Assembly (NCBI RefSeq): GCF_008728835.1
Contig: NZ_CP042582.1
Span: 1,798,001 to 1,862,000 of the forward strand
Length of the DNA stretch: 64,000 nucleotides
Source of the DNA: Hypericibacter adhaerens
Lineage (GTDB): Bacteria; Pseudomonadota; Alphaproteobacteria; Dongiales; Dongiaceae
Direction: 5' to 3'
Shown here: one piece after another, positions 1-7,408 of the stretch
How the letters are laid out: each line of letters begins with the position of its first letter
How positions within the stretch are numbered: position 1 is the first letter of the stretch
Translations under genes and position numbers: made by a program
The notes under the pieces: generated by a model
The model's input: only the letters and a program-made list of their open reading frames with translations
Told to the model about the DNA's origin: nothing
Database searches by the model: none

Positions 1-59
1 GGATGAAGGTGTAGAGAGCGAGCGGCTCACCCCTCCCCCTAACCCCCTTGTATGAGCGA

Positions 60-245
60 GATGTGAGAGCATGGAGCGTGGTCCGGGCCGGGGTGGCCAC
101 CCCGGCCCGGACTGTCGGTTGTCGGATCGACACCCTCGAAGTCTTCTGGACTGCGCGGGAGCGGGATCGCAGCCGACCCTTCATCGGACCCGGATGGTTG
201 CAAGAACACCCTGGTTCGGATCAACGCAAGGTGGGGTCGACGAAG
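60..245 (+). ncRNA. candidate IS110 bridge RNA region
   Basis: Non-coding stretch between the left end and the transposase. It contains a perfect 32-bp palindrome: GTCCGGGCCGGGGTGG at 81-96 followed directly by its reverse complement at 97-112. Two short segments resemble element junctions: ATGGTTGC at 194-201 equals the right-end sequence at 1219-1226, and AACACCCT at 205-212 differs at one position from the left target AACCCCCT at 41-48. IS110 relatives of the IS621 type transcribe a target- and donor-specifying RNA from this side. The exact RNA ends and loops are not determined. Confidence 0.45.
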
Positions 246-1205
246 ATGAGCAAGTCTATCACGGAAACGGCGGGTATCGACGTGTCGAAGCGCAAGCTCG
301 ATGTGGCGTTGGCCGCTGGGCCGGACCGGCTGCAGGCCAGCAACGATCCGGCGGGATACCAGCAGATCGAGAGCTGGCTGCGCGAGCATGGGGTCGAGCG
401 GGTCGGGTTGGAGGCGAGCGGCCATTACGAGGCGGCGGTGGCGGCGCATCTTCGCCGGGTGGGGTTTTGCGTCGTGCTGCTCGATCCGGCTCAGGTGAAA
501 GGCTTTCGGCGGTTCAAGAAGAAGCGAGCCAAGAACGACAAGATCGATGCTCGCCTGATCGCGGTGGCGACGGCGGACATGGAGCCCGACAGCATCCGCC
601 CGGCGCCCGATGAACGTTTGGCGCCGTGGGCCGAGCATCTCACCCTGATCGAGCAGATCGGCGAGGATATCAGCCGGCTGAAGACCCGGCGCGATCGCTA
701 CAGCCTGCCGGCGCACAAACGCTATCTCGAGACTGAGATCACCCGCCTGTCCAGGCGCCGCGACAGGGAAATCGTCCGGCTGCTGGCCAAGCTCCGCCGT
801 CACCCCGACCTGGCTCTCAAGCTGGATCTGCTGGAGAGCATCCCCGGCCTGGGCCCGCTCACCGCCCTCAGCTTCGTCCTGCGCATGCCCGAGCTCGGCC
901 GCATGACCCGTGCCGAGGCCGCCGCCCTGGTTGGTGTCGCTCCCTTCGACGATGAAAGTGGCGAGCATACCGGTGAGCGCCATATCGCCGGCGGCAGAAA
1001 ACGGCTCCGACGCAGCATCTACCAGGCCGCCTTCTCTGCCTCTCAGCGCTGGAACCCCATCCTCCTGGCCCTCTACAAGCGCCTTATCGCAAAGGGCAAG
1101 CACCACAAGGTCGCCACCGTCGCTTGCGCCAGGAAGCTAGTTGAGATCGCCAACGCTATCCTCGCCAGGGCTACTCCCTGGCAGGATAAAGCCGTCACTC
1201 CATGA
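246..1205 (+). CDS. IS110-family transposase (DEDD recombinase)
   Basis: 319 residues, a normal length for the family. The N-terminal RuvC-like DEDD domain shows Asp12 (GIDVSK), Glu56 (GLEASG), and Asp98/Asp101 (NDKIDA). The C-terminal Transposase_20 domain starts around LLESIPGLGPLTA (about residue 198) and runs through the LVGVAPF and GGRKRLR segments, which carry the conserved serine-containing loop. I chose the ATG at 246 because upstream in-frame sequence from 48 is the palindromic non-coding leader and does not resemble the family. The frame is intact with all four acidic residues, so the enzyme may be active. It excises and inserts the element through an RNA-guided reaction in the relatives that have been studied. 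Confidence 0.93.
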   Translation: MSKSITETAGIDVSKRKLDVALAAGPDRLQASNDPAGYQQIESWLREHGVERVGLEASGHYEAAVAAHLRRVGFCVVLLDPAQVKGFRRFKKKRAKNDKIDARLIAVATADMEPDSIRPAPDERLAPWAEHLTLIEQIGEDISRLKTRRDRYSLPAHKRYLETEITRLSRRRDREIVRLLAKLRRHPDLALKLDLLESIPGLGPLTALSFVLRMPELGRMTRAEAAALVGVAPFDDESGEHTGERHIAGGRKRLRRSIYQAAFSASQRWNPILLALYKRLIAKGKHHKVATVACARKLVEIANAILARATPWQDKAVTP

Positions 1206-1338
1206 TCCCCGCACGATCATGGTTGCTCCCGCAAGGGGAGGGGGCTGGAATGACAGACCTCTCGCCCCCTCCCTTCACGGGAGGGGGTAGGGGGAGGGAG
1301 GCCGCGAAACGGATGGCGAGCAGGAAAGGAAGGCGTTG
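1206..1338. repeat. G/C-rich intergenic palindromes downstream of the IS110 copy
   Basis: Right half of the host palindrome interrupted by the IS110 copy (GCAAGGGGAGGGGG, 1231-1244), followed by a second palindrome with arms CCCCCTCCC and GGGAGGGGG around a short TTCAC loop (about 1264-1286). Similar G/C-rich intergenic palindromes recur at 4380-4440, 12885-13015 and 48570-49140. The ribosome-binding site of the next gene (AGGAAAGGAAGG, 1322-1333) starts just after. Confidence 0.6.
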
Positions 1339-2472
1339 ATGACCACGGTCCAGAATGCGGAAGTGAGCGGGCGGCGCGTCGCCGTGCGCTGGCAGGAGGG
1401 TGGGGCCGCCGAGTTTCCTTTCCTCTGGCTGCGCGACAATTGCCGCTGCCCGCAATGCCGGCATCCCGGCAACGGGCAGCGGCTGCTCGACACGCTCGAC
1501 ATCCCGGACGACATCGCGCCCAAAGCCGTCGCCGCCAGGGGCGACGCGGTCGAGATCGGCTGGTCGGACGGCCATGACAGCCGCTATGCCGCCGACTGGC
1601 TCAAGGCCCATGAGCTGAGCCCCCAGGCCCGCGCCCGGCGCCAACTGCATCACCGTCTCTGGGGCAACGAGATCGCCAACGATCTGCCGCGCGCCGACTG
1701 GAACGAGCTCGAGCGCTCGCCCGAGGCGGAGCGGGCCTTCCTCGCGCGCTATCACGAGTTCGGTTTCGGCCTGGTCGACAATGTGCCGGTCCGCAGCGGC
1801 ATGGTGGTCGAGGCCGGCAACCGCTTCGGCCATGTCCGCGTCACCAACTACGGCGCCTATTTCGACGTGAAGTCGATCCCCAATCCCAACAACCTCGCCT
1901 ACACCTCGGTCGGGCTGGGCGTTCACACCGACAATCCCTATCGCGATCCTTCGCCCGGCATCCAGCTCCTGCATTGCCTCGAGGCCGACGCGCCCGGCGG
2001 GGACAGCATCCTGGTCGACGGCTTCAAGGTGGCCGAGGATCTGCGCCGTGAGGATCCGGCGGCGTTCGAGCGGCTGTCGCGCCTGCCGCAGCATTTCCAT
2101 TTCTGGGACAAGAACGCCGATCTCGAGGCCGACCAGCGCGTGATCCATACCGATCACGAAGGCCATATCCGCAACGTGCATTTCAACAACCGTTCGGCGG
2201 CCCCGATCGACTTGCCGCTGGAGGAGGTCGAGGGCTGGTACGCCGCCTATCGGCGCTTCGCGCGCCTGCTGCGCCGGCCCGAGGGCGAGCTGCGCTTCCG
2301 CCTGGCGCCGGGCCAGCTCCTGATGTTCCAGAACGACCGCGTGCTCCATGGCCGCGACGGCTTCGATCCCAATCAGGGGCGCCGGCATCTCCAGGGCTGC
2401 TATATCGACCAGGACGGCATCCTGAGCCGCTGGCGCGTGCTGGAGCGCGAGGGTGCGAAGGTGCCGGCATGA
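1339..2472 (+). CDS. tmpA: 2-trimethylaminoethylphosphonate dioxygenase TmpA-like (gamma-butyrobetaine hydroxylase family)
   Basis: 377-residue Fe(II)/2-oxoglutarate dioxygenase. The N-terminal domain has the zinc-site pattern Cys35, Cys37, Cys40, His42 of gamma-butyrobetaine hydroxylases; the TauD-like domain follows, with His196-x-Asp198 (GVHTDN) and distal His337 (VLHGRDGF) as iron ligands. By sequence alone it could hydroxylate gamma-butyrobetaine. The next gene overlaps by ATGA and is an HD-domain oxygenase of the PhnZ/TmpB type, and that pairing is characteristic of TmpAB: TmpA hydroxylates C1 of 2-(trimethylamino)ethylphosphonate, TmpB cleaves the C-P bond to give glycine betaine and phosphate. 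Glycine betaine would feed the demethylation genes elsewhere in the window. ATG at 1339 is preferred over TTG at 1336; the Shine-Dalgarno is strong. Confidence 0.75.
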   Translation: MTTVQNAEVSGRRVAVRWQEGGAAEFPFLWLRDNCRCPQCRHPGNGQRLLDTLDIPDDIAPKAVAARGDAVEIGWSDGHDSRYAADWLKAHELSPQARARRQLHHRLWGNEIANDLPRADWNELERSPEAERAFLARYHEFGFGLVDNVPVRSGMVVEAGNRFGHVRVTNYGAYFDVKSIPNPNNLAYTSVGLGVHTDNPYRDPSPGIQLLHCLEADAPGGDSILVDGFKVAEDLRREDPAAFERLSRLPQHFHFWDKNADLEADQRVIHTDHEGHIRNVHFNNRSAAPIDLPLEEVEGWYAAYRRFARLLRRPEGELRFRLAPGQLLMFQNDRVLHGRDGFDPNQGRRHLQGCYIDQDGILSRWRVLEREGAKVPA

Positions 2473-3023
2473 CCGCCGATGAGCTCCTGACGCAGATCCA
2501 GGCCGCGTTCGACCGGCGCGGCCGCGAGACCTATGGCGAAGGCGTCAACCAGACCGATCATGCGCTGCAGGCGGGCTGGCTCGCCGAGCAGGCCGGGGCG
2601 CCGCCATCGCTGGTCGTCGCCGCGCTGCTGCACGATGTCGGGCACCTGATCCATGACCTGCCGGAGGACATCGCGGAGCAGGGGATCGACACGGAGCATG
2701 AATCGCTGGGCTCGGCCTGGCTCTCGCGCTTCTTCGGCCCCGACGTGACCGAACCGGTGCGCCTCCATGTCGAAGCCAAGCGCTATCTCTGCGTCGCCGA
2801 GCCCGGCTATTTCGAGCGGCTGTCGGAGGCCTCGATCCTGTCGCTCAAGCTGCAGGGCGGGCCGCATGACGCGGAGGAGGCGAAGGCCTTCGCCGCCGAA
2901 CCCTATGCGCAGGCCGCGGTCAAGCTGCGCCATTGGGACGAAGAGGCCAAGGTGGTGGGCATGAAGACCCCCGCCCTGGCGCATTTCGCGCCCCTGATCC
3001 GGGCGTCGCTCCGCGCGGGGTGA
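2469..3023 (+). CDS. tmpB: HD-domain mixed-valent diiron oxygenase TmpB/PhnZ-like
   Basis: 184 residues. Metal ligands of the HD oxygenase fold are visible in order: His31 (TDHALQ), His55-Asp56 (LLHDVGH), His77 (EHESLG), His100 (RLHVEAKRYLC) and a later Asp in GGPHD. The spacing His31 to His55 to His77 (24, 22) equals that of PhnZ. Tyr22 and Glu24 near the N-terminus resemble the Tyr/Glu pair that caps the diiron site in this family, though their spacing is not identical to PhnZ. The family oxidises 1-hydroxy phosphonates and releases phosphate. Translationally coupled to the dioxygenase (ATGA, 2469-2472). The substrate assignment rests on the pair, not on this protein alone. Confidence 0.75.
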   Translation: MTADELLTQIQAAFDRRGRETYGEGVNQTDHALQAGWLAEQAGAPPSLVVAALLHDVGHLIHDLPEDIAEQGIDTEHESLGSAWLSRFFGPDVTEPVRLHVEAKRYLCVAEPGYFERLSEASILSLKLQGGPHDAEEAKAFAAEPYAQAAVKLRHWDEEAKVVGMKTPALAHFAPLIRASLRAG

Positions 3024-3066
3024 GGCGAGGCGGGTGAATGAGTGATGGAATCCCCTCTCCCCCTTG

Positions 3067-4327
3067 TGTACAGACCGGGGACATCGAGGACAGGTGTTCG
3101 GGGACATCGAGGACACCCTGATCCGACTGAGGTCGGAGAAGGGGAACCTGGATGCCTTGGGGGTCTGCCTTGGATCGTCGATTGGAGTTTGTCCGTCTGG
3201 CGCAAGCGCCGGGGTGCAATTTCAGCGAGCTGTGCCGTCGCTTTGGCGTAAGCCGGTCGAACGGCGACAAGTGGCTGAGGCGCTTCGAGGCGGAGGGACC
3301 GCCTGGGCTCCAGGAGCGTTCGCGCCGGCCGCGGTCGAGCCCTGGCCGGACGCCGGGCGAGCTGGAGGCCGAGGTGCTGGCGGTGCGCGCGGAGCACCCG
3401 GCGTGGGGTGGGCGGAAGATCCGCAAGGTGCTGCAGCGCCAGGGCTGGGACGCGCCGGCCGCCTCGACGGTGACGGCGATCTTGCGCCGGCACGGCAAGC
3501 TGGATGGGCCTGGCGCCGGCGAGGCCAGGGACTGGGTGCGCTTCGAGCACGAAGCGCCCAACGATCTCTGGCAGATGGACTTCAAGGGCCACTTCGCCTT
3601 GAGGACCGGTCGCTGCCACCCGCTCACCGTGCTGGACGACCACTCCCGCTATGCGCTGGCGATCGGCGCCTGCGGCGACGAACGAGAGACGACCGTGCGC
3701 GAGCGTCTCACCGAGGTGTTCCGCCGCTACGGCCTGCCGCTGCGCCTGCTGGCCGACAACGGTGCACCCTGGGGCACAGCAGGCCCGGAGCGCCACACCC
3801 GGCTCACCGTCTGGCTCATGGATCTGGGCGTGGGCGTCTGCCATGGCCGGCCCTACCACCCTCAGACCCAGGGCAAGGACGAGCGCTTCCACCGCACGCT
3901 GAAGGCCGAACTGCTGGACAGATGGCCGCTCCAGGACCTGGCCGGCGCCCAGGCCGCCTTCGACCACTGGCGCGAGGTCTACAACGCCAAGCGCCCGCAC
4001 GAGGCCCTCGGCCTGGAACCCCCGGCCTCCCGCTACCGGATGAGCCCCCGGCCCATGCCCGAGCGGATCGACCCGCCCCAATACGAGCCCCAGGCCCAGG
4101 TCCGCAAGGTGCACGACACCGGCTGGATCAGCTTCAAGGGCCGTCAGATCAACTGCTCGAAGGCCTTCGTCGGTCGGCGCCTGGCGTTGCGCGCTACCAT
4201 CACCGATGGCGTCTTCGATCTCTGCTACCGAAGCCACAGGCTGGCGCAGGTCGACCTGCGCCAGCACATCTCTCATGCTGTCCTCGATGTCCCCGAACGG
4301 GTGTCCGCGATGTCTCCAGTCTGAACA
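3067..4327 (+). mobile_element. IS481-family insertion sequence, 1261 bp
   Basis: Bounded by imperfect inverted repeats of about 47 bp. The left end starts TGTACAGACCGGGGACATCG at 3067; the right end, read on the minus strand from 4327, starts TGTTCAGACTGGAGACATCG. Both inner halves contain GTTCGGGGACATCGAGGAC identically. The element begins TGT and ends ACA, as usual in IS481. Left flank is CCCCCTTG, right flank AGGGGGAGGG, so it also sits inside a C-rich/G-rich palindrome. I see no direct target duplication. The transposase frame is intact. Confidence 0.85.
3152..4324 (+). CDS. IS481-family transposase (DDE)
   Basis: 390 residues. The N-terminal helix-turn-helix region (about residues 8-60, including FSELCRRFGVSRS) is followed by the integrase core with the DDE triad Asp143 (WQMDFKG), Asp202 (LADNGAPW) and Glu244 (GKDERFHRTLKAE). 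The segment PYHPQTQGKDERFHRTL is highly typical of the family. The C-terminus overlaps the right inverted repeat, also typical. No frameshift or stop, so potentially active. It carries no passenger gene. Confidence 0.93.
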   Translation: MPWGSALDRRLEFVRLAQAPGCNFSELCRRFGVSRSNGDKWLRRFEAEGPPGLQERSRRPRSSPGRTPGELEAEVLAVRAEHPAWGGRKIRKVLQRQGWDAPAASTVTAILRRHGKLDGPGAGEARDWVRFEHEAPNDLWQMDFKGHFALRTGRCHPLTVLDDHSRYALAIGACGDERETTVRERLTEVFRRYGLPLRLLADNGAPWGTAGPERHTRLTVWLMDLGVGVCHGRPYHPQTQGKDERFHRTLKAELLDRWPLQDLAGAQAAFDHWREVYNAKRPHEALGLEPPASRYRMSPRPMPERIDPPQYEPQAQVRKVHDTGWISFKGRQINCSKAFVGRRLALRATITDGVFDLCYRSHRLAQVDLRQHISHAVLDVPERVSAMSPV

Positions 4328-4451
4328 AGGGGGAGGGCAGGGAGGGGGATGACTCGGTCTGCGATCTCGTCGGAGTACGAAGCAGCCGACACCGAGCAGC
4401 CCCCTCCCCAACCCTCCCCCTGAACGGGGGAGGGGACAGCAAATCGTCAAT
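4328..4451. repeat. G/C-rich intergenic palindrome between the IS481 copy and zur
   Basis: Right half of the palindrome carrying the IS481 copy (AGGGGGAGGGCAGGGAGGGGG), then a second palindrome around 4398-4436 with arms CCCTCCCC and GGGGAGGG around CTGAACG. No gene or promoter is recognised here. It may act as a bidirectional terminator between tmpB/IS481 and the convergent zur. Confidence 0.5.
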
Positions 4452-4934
4452 TCACGCCACCTTCTGGCAGGCGGCGCATTGGCCTTCGATCTCGACCGTC
4501 GAGCGTGTCGCCGCGAAGCCCTGCTTGCGGGCGCCGGCATCGATGGCGCTGGCGATGGCGCGGTCGGTGAGCTCGGCGACGCTGCCGCAAGCCCGGCAGA
4601 TCAGGAACTGGTAGCTGTGCATCTCGGCCGGGTGCGTGCAGCCGATGAAGGCGTTGCGCGATTCGATCTTGTGCACCAGCCCCTGCTCGATCAGGAACTC
4701 GAGTGCGCGATAGACGGTCGGCGGCTGCGCGCCGCGGCCGTCGGCCCGGAGCGCTTCGAGGATCTCATAGGCGCCGACCGGCGCATGGCTCTGCCAGACC
4801 AGCTCCAGCACGCGCCGGCGGATGTCGGTGAGCCGTGCCCCGCGCTCGCCGCACAGCGCCTCGGCCGCGCCCAGCGCCTCGGCGATGCAATGGTCGTGAT
4901 CATGGCCGGTCTTGATGCCGGTGACGGGGGACAT
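4452..4934 (-). CDS. zur: zinc uptake regulator Zur (Fur family)
   Basis: 160 residues from the ATG at 4934 (a GTG at 4946 would add four residues but leaves no room for a ribosome-binding site). N-terminal winged helix contains RLTDIRRRVLELVW and PPTVYRALEFLIEQGLVHKIES; the dimerisation domain carries Cys pairs CRAC and CAAC, which bind structural zinc. The early HDHDH cluster and the ESRNAFIGCTHP segment are typical of Zur rather than Fur. Zur represses zinc-uptake genes (znuABC), none of which lie here. A palindromic Zur-type box lies 39 bp upstream of the chosen ATG, so autoregulation is likely. Confidence 0.85.
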   Translation of the reverse strand: MSPVTGIKTGHDHDHCIAEALGAAEALCGERGARLTDIRRRVLELVWQSHAPVGAYEILEALRADGRGAQPPTVYRALEFLIEQGLVHKIESRNAFIGCTHPAEMHSYQFLICRACGSVAELTDRAIASAIDAGARKQGFAATRSTVEIEGQCAACQKVA

Positions 4935-4972
4935 GTGCGGGGGCACCTCTTCGCGGGGATCGGGCCGAAGAA

Positions 4973-4985
4973 GTTACATTATAAC
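4973..4985. promoter_or_regulatory. candidate Zur box
   Basis: GTTACATTATAAC, a 13-bp imperfect palindrome with perfect outer GTTA/TAAC arms, matches the GTTATA-N-TATAAC type of Zur operator known in proteobacteria. It lies upstream of zur on the minus strand and no other divergent gene is present, so it most likely serves zur itself. Confidence 0.6.
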
Positions 4986-5038
4986 AGATTGGGCGTCATG
5001 CCAAAGGCCGCAATGCCGCTGCCCAACCTCTTTATCGG

Positions 5039-5079
5039 AAAAGAAAAAGGCGGGAGGACGGTGTTGCCGTCTTCCCGCC
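5039..5079 (-). terminator. Rho-independent terminator of phoX
   Basis: Read on the minus strand: a 13-bp stem (one G/T-type mismatch) between 5079-5067 and 5061-5049 with a 5-nt loop, followed by TTTTTCTTTT. It lies about 100 bp downstream of the phoX stop codon and is oriented for it. Confidence 0.85.
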
Positions 5080-5180
5080 AGTTCAAGGCCGTATCGGGGT
5101 ACTCGCTCAGATAAGGGTCGTCTGTGTCATGTGGTCGGGGAACTCACAGTCTTGGTCAGGACAGGCTGGGCACGAACGGG

Positions 5181-7133
5181 TCAGGCGCCGATCTCGCCGC
5201 CGCCTTCCTTGACGATGGCGATCACGGCGGGGCGCGGCGGCGATTTCGGATCGAAATCGGGCCACCGCGTGGTCGGTTCGGCGAAGACGGAGCCTTCGCC
5301 CGGATGCTGGACGGCGAGGAAGAGCGTGGTGCCGTCCGGCGTGAAGCAGGGGCCGCAGGTCTCGGCATCGCGCGGCATGGCGACGAACTTGCGCGTGACC
5401 GCGCGGCCGTCGCCGGTAACGTCGGTGCCGTAGAGCCCGTCGCCGATGCCGAACTTCTTCTGCGTGCCGCCCTGGTCGGTCGCGATCCAGAGCCGGCCCT
5501 TCGGATCGAAGGCTATGTTGTCGGGGCAGGCGAGCCAGCCGTTCTTGCTGGTGCCCTTGCCATACATCGTGGTGCCCCAGAGCGGGTTGCCCGCGACCAG
5601 GAACATGTCCCACCGATATTCGGCGGCGGTGTGATCGGCATCCTTGCCTTCGCCGCCGGCGGGGATCAGCTCGACGATATGGCCGGCCTCGTTGTCGGCG
5701 CGCGGGTTGGCGGCGTCGATCTGGGTATAGGTGCGCTTCGAGTTGTTGGTGAGGATCGTATAGACGCGGCCCGTAACGGGATCGGTCTCGACATCCTCGG
5801 GGCGGTCCATCGGCGTGGCGCCCAGCAGATCCGCCGCGCGGCGGGTCTCGATGACGACGTCGCCCTGGCTCTTGAAGCCGTTGGCCTCGGTCAGCGGGCC
5901 CTCGCCATAGACCAGCGGCAACCAGTGCAGCTTGCCGTCGGGCTCGAACTTGGCGACCGCCAGCGTGCCCTCGTCGAGCAGGCCCAGGTTCGCCTTGCGA
6001 TCGCCGGGGCTGTAGGTGCCCTTGCTCACGAAGCGGTAGAGATAGTCGAAGCGCTCGTCGTCGCCGAGATAGACGACGACATGGCCGCTCTTGTCGACCA
6101 GGCTGGTCGCGGCCTCGTGCTTCAGGCGGCCCAGCGCGGTGCGCTTCACCGGCGCCGATTTCGGATCGAAGGGATCGATCTCGACAACCCAGCCGAAACG
6201 GTTGGGTTCATTGGGTTCCTTGCCCAGGTCGAAGCGCGCCTCGTGCTTCCACCAGGCATATTCGGGCTCGCCCACCACGCCATAGCGCTTGAAGGCGGCC
6301 GCGTCCGGCGCCCCCGAGGGGTCGCCGCCGAAATAGTTGTTGAAGTTCTCTTCGCAGGTGAGAACCGTGCCCCAAGGCGAGATGCCGCCGGAGCAATTGT
6401 TGATCATCCCCTTGACGGACTTGCCGGTCGCGTCGGCGGAGGTCTTCAGCCGGTCGTTGCCCGCCGCCGGGCCAGTGACCTCCATCATCGTCGTGGCGGT
6501 GATGCGCCGGTTATAGGGGCTGTCCTCGACCACCGTCCATTTGTCGCCGGTGCGCTTGATCTCGACGATGGTGTGGCCATGGGCCTCCATCTCGGTCGCG
6601 ACCTGCTCGGCCGTCGCCTTGTCGAACTTGTCGTCCTCGGTCAGGCCCGGGAACATCAGCTCGATGTTGGTGTATTCGTGATTGACGCAGAGCAGCCCGT
6701 GATCCGAGGCGTTGGAGCCGACGGGCAGCGGAATGAAGCCGATGAAGTCGTTGTTGTAGCCGAACTGCTGCGCCTGGCCGGCCGGGGTCGAGGCGCCCGC
6801 CTCGAAGGCCGGCGCGTTCGGGCTCAGCTTGTCGCCCCAGCGGATCAGCACATCCGCGCGATAGCCCTTGGCCAGCCGCAGGCCGTCATCGATCCCGTGC
6901 TCGATCTCCTCGAAGGTGAGAGTCGAGGGGTTGCTCGCCGCCTTCGCGGACGCGCTGCCCAGAAGCCCGTTGAAGAGGCCCGCGGCACCCGTCAGGCCGA
7001 GGCCGCGCAGCGCCGTCCGCCGGCTGTAGCGGCGTTCGGCGATCTCGATGAGGGGCGAATTGCCGGTGGGGTTGGAACCGATATCGTCGGCGTCGGCGAT
7101 GGTCAGAGGGGGAAAGCGATCGATCGACGTCAT
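5181..7133 (-). CDS. phoX: PhoX-family alkaline phosphatase (DUF839), Tat-exported
   Basis: 650 residues from the ATG at 7133 with GGAGAGAGAG upstream. A twin-arginine signal lies unusually deep, about residues 35-65 (YSRRTALRGLGLTGAAGLFNG), typical of PhoX. Family landmarks include CVNHEYTN, NNCSGGISPWGTVLTCEEN and GRLWIATDQGG. PhoX enzymes hydrolyse phosphomonoesters in the periplasm using calcium and iron. A PHO box (7230-7258) upstream indicates PhoB control under phosphate starvation. The same regulation would suit the phosphonate genes tmpAB but no PHO box was seen there. Monocistronic, with its own terminator. Confidence 0.88.
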   Translation of the reverse strand: MTSIDRFPPLTIADADDIGSNPTGNSPLIEIAERRYSRRTALRGLGLTGAAGLFNGLLGSASAKAASNPSTLTFEEIEHGIDDGLRLAKGYRADVLIRWGDKLSPNAPAFEAGASTPAGQAQQFGYNNDFIGFIPLPVGSNASDHGLLCVNHEYTNIELMFPGLTEDDKFDKATAEQVATEMEAHGHTIVEIKRTGDKWTVVEDSPYNRRITATTMMEVTGPAAGNDRLKTSADATGKSVKGMINNCSGGISPWGTVLTCEENFNNYFGGDPSGAPDAAAFKRYGVVGEPEYAWWKHEARFDLGKEPNEPNRFGWVVEIDPFDPKSAPVKRTALGRLKHEAATSLVDKSGHVVVYLGDDERFDYLYRFVSKGTYSPGDRKANLGLLDEGTLAVAKFEPDGKLHWLPLVYGEGPLTEANGFKSQGDVVIETRRAADLLGATPMDRPEDVETDPVTGRVYTILTNNSKRTYTQIDAANPRADNEAGHIVELIPAGGEGKDADHTAAEYRWDMFLVAGNPLWGTTMYGKGTSKNGWLACPDNIAFDPKGRLWIATDQGGTQKKFGIGDGLYGTDVTGDGRAVTRKFVAMPRDAETCGPCFTPDGTTLFLAVQHPGEGSVFAEPTTRWPDFDPKSPPRPAVIAIVKEGGGEIGA

Positions 7134-7229
7134 TGGCCTCTCTCTCCAGAGGTAAACGCGCCGCCGAGCCGGGAAAGATGACGGCGCTGAAATCTGGCGC
7201 GACCATAGACAGAAGGCCGGGACTCCCGC

Positions 7230-7258
7230 ATGACCGGTTCGTGACAGCGTCATGACGC
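7230..7258 (-). promoter_or_regulatory. PHO box (three 11-bp-spaced direct repeats)
   Basis: On the minus strand the heptamers GCGTCAT (7258-7252), CTGTCAC (7247-7241) and CGGTCAT (7236-7230) follow each other at exactly 11-bp intervals, matching the PhoB consensus CTGTCAT repeated every 11 bp. The site is about 97-125 bp upstream of the phoX start codon. Confidence 0.75.
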
Positions 7259-7290
7259 GGGGGATAAGCGCGGCTCGGCCCTGCTTTTTT

Positions 7291-7383
7291 GTCATGCTGG
7301 CGAAGGCCGGCATCCATGAGCGCAGGCCGGCGATTATCCTGGTCCGACAGGTGTTCATGGATCCCGGCCTTCGCCGGGATGAC
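7291..7383. repeat. dispersed palindromic element with GTCAT...ATGAC ends
   Basis: 93 bp with long imperfect inverted arms: GTCATGCTGGCGAAGGCCGG at the left and CCGGCCTTCGCCGGGATGAC at the right, separated by a spacer containing ATCCATGA and TCATGGAT. Related in design to the 80-bp elements at 26595-26674 and 62062-62141. It lies between the 5' end of phoX and the 3' end of phrB. Confidence 0.7.
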
Positions 7384-7408
7384 GAGGAGCGGCCGCCCGG
7401 AATCCCTT

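Larger units (their letters stand above)
49..1225 (+). mobile_element. IS110-family insertion sequence, complete
   Basis: A single-transposase element without long terminal inverted repeats, as expected for IS110. I place the ends by reading the flanks: on the left C-rich host sequence runs to a CT at 47-48 followed by TGTATGAG, and on the right ATGGTTG is followed by CT at 1226-1227 and then CCCGCAAGGGG. Removing 49-1227 restores a coherent host palindrome with a C-rich left arm and a GCAAGGGGAGGGGG right arm, sharing one CT. A CT core is what IS621 of this family uses; applying it here is inference. The left non-coding part (49-245) is long enough for a bridge RNA. A hairpin with arms CCATGATC (1200-1207) and GATCATGG (1215-1222) lies at the right end, over the transposase stop codon. 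Confidence 0.75.

Noticed and set aside
3067-4327. Target-site duplication of the IS481 copy
   Set aside because: Flanks CCCCCTTG and AGGGGGAG are complementary-like, not direct repeats; no duplication can be claimed.
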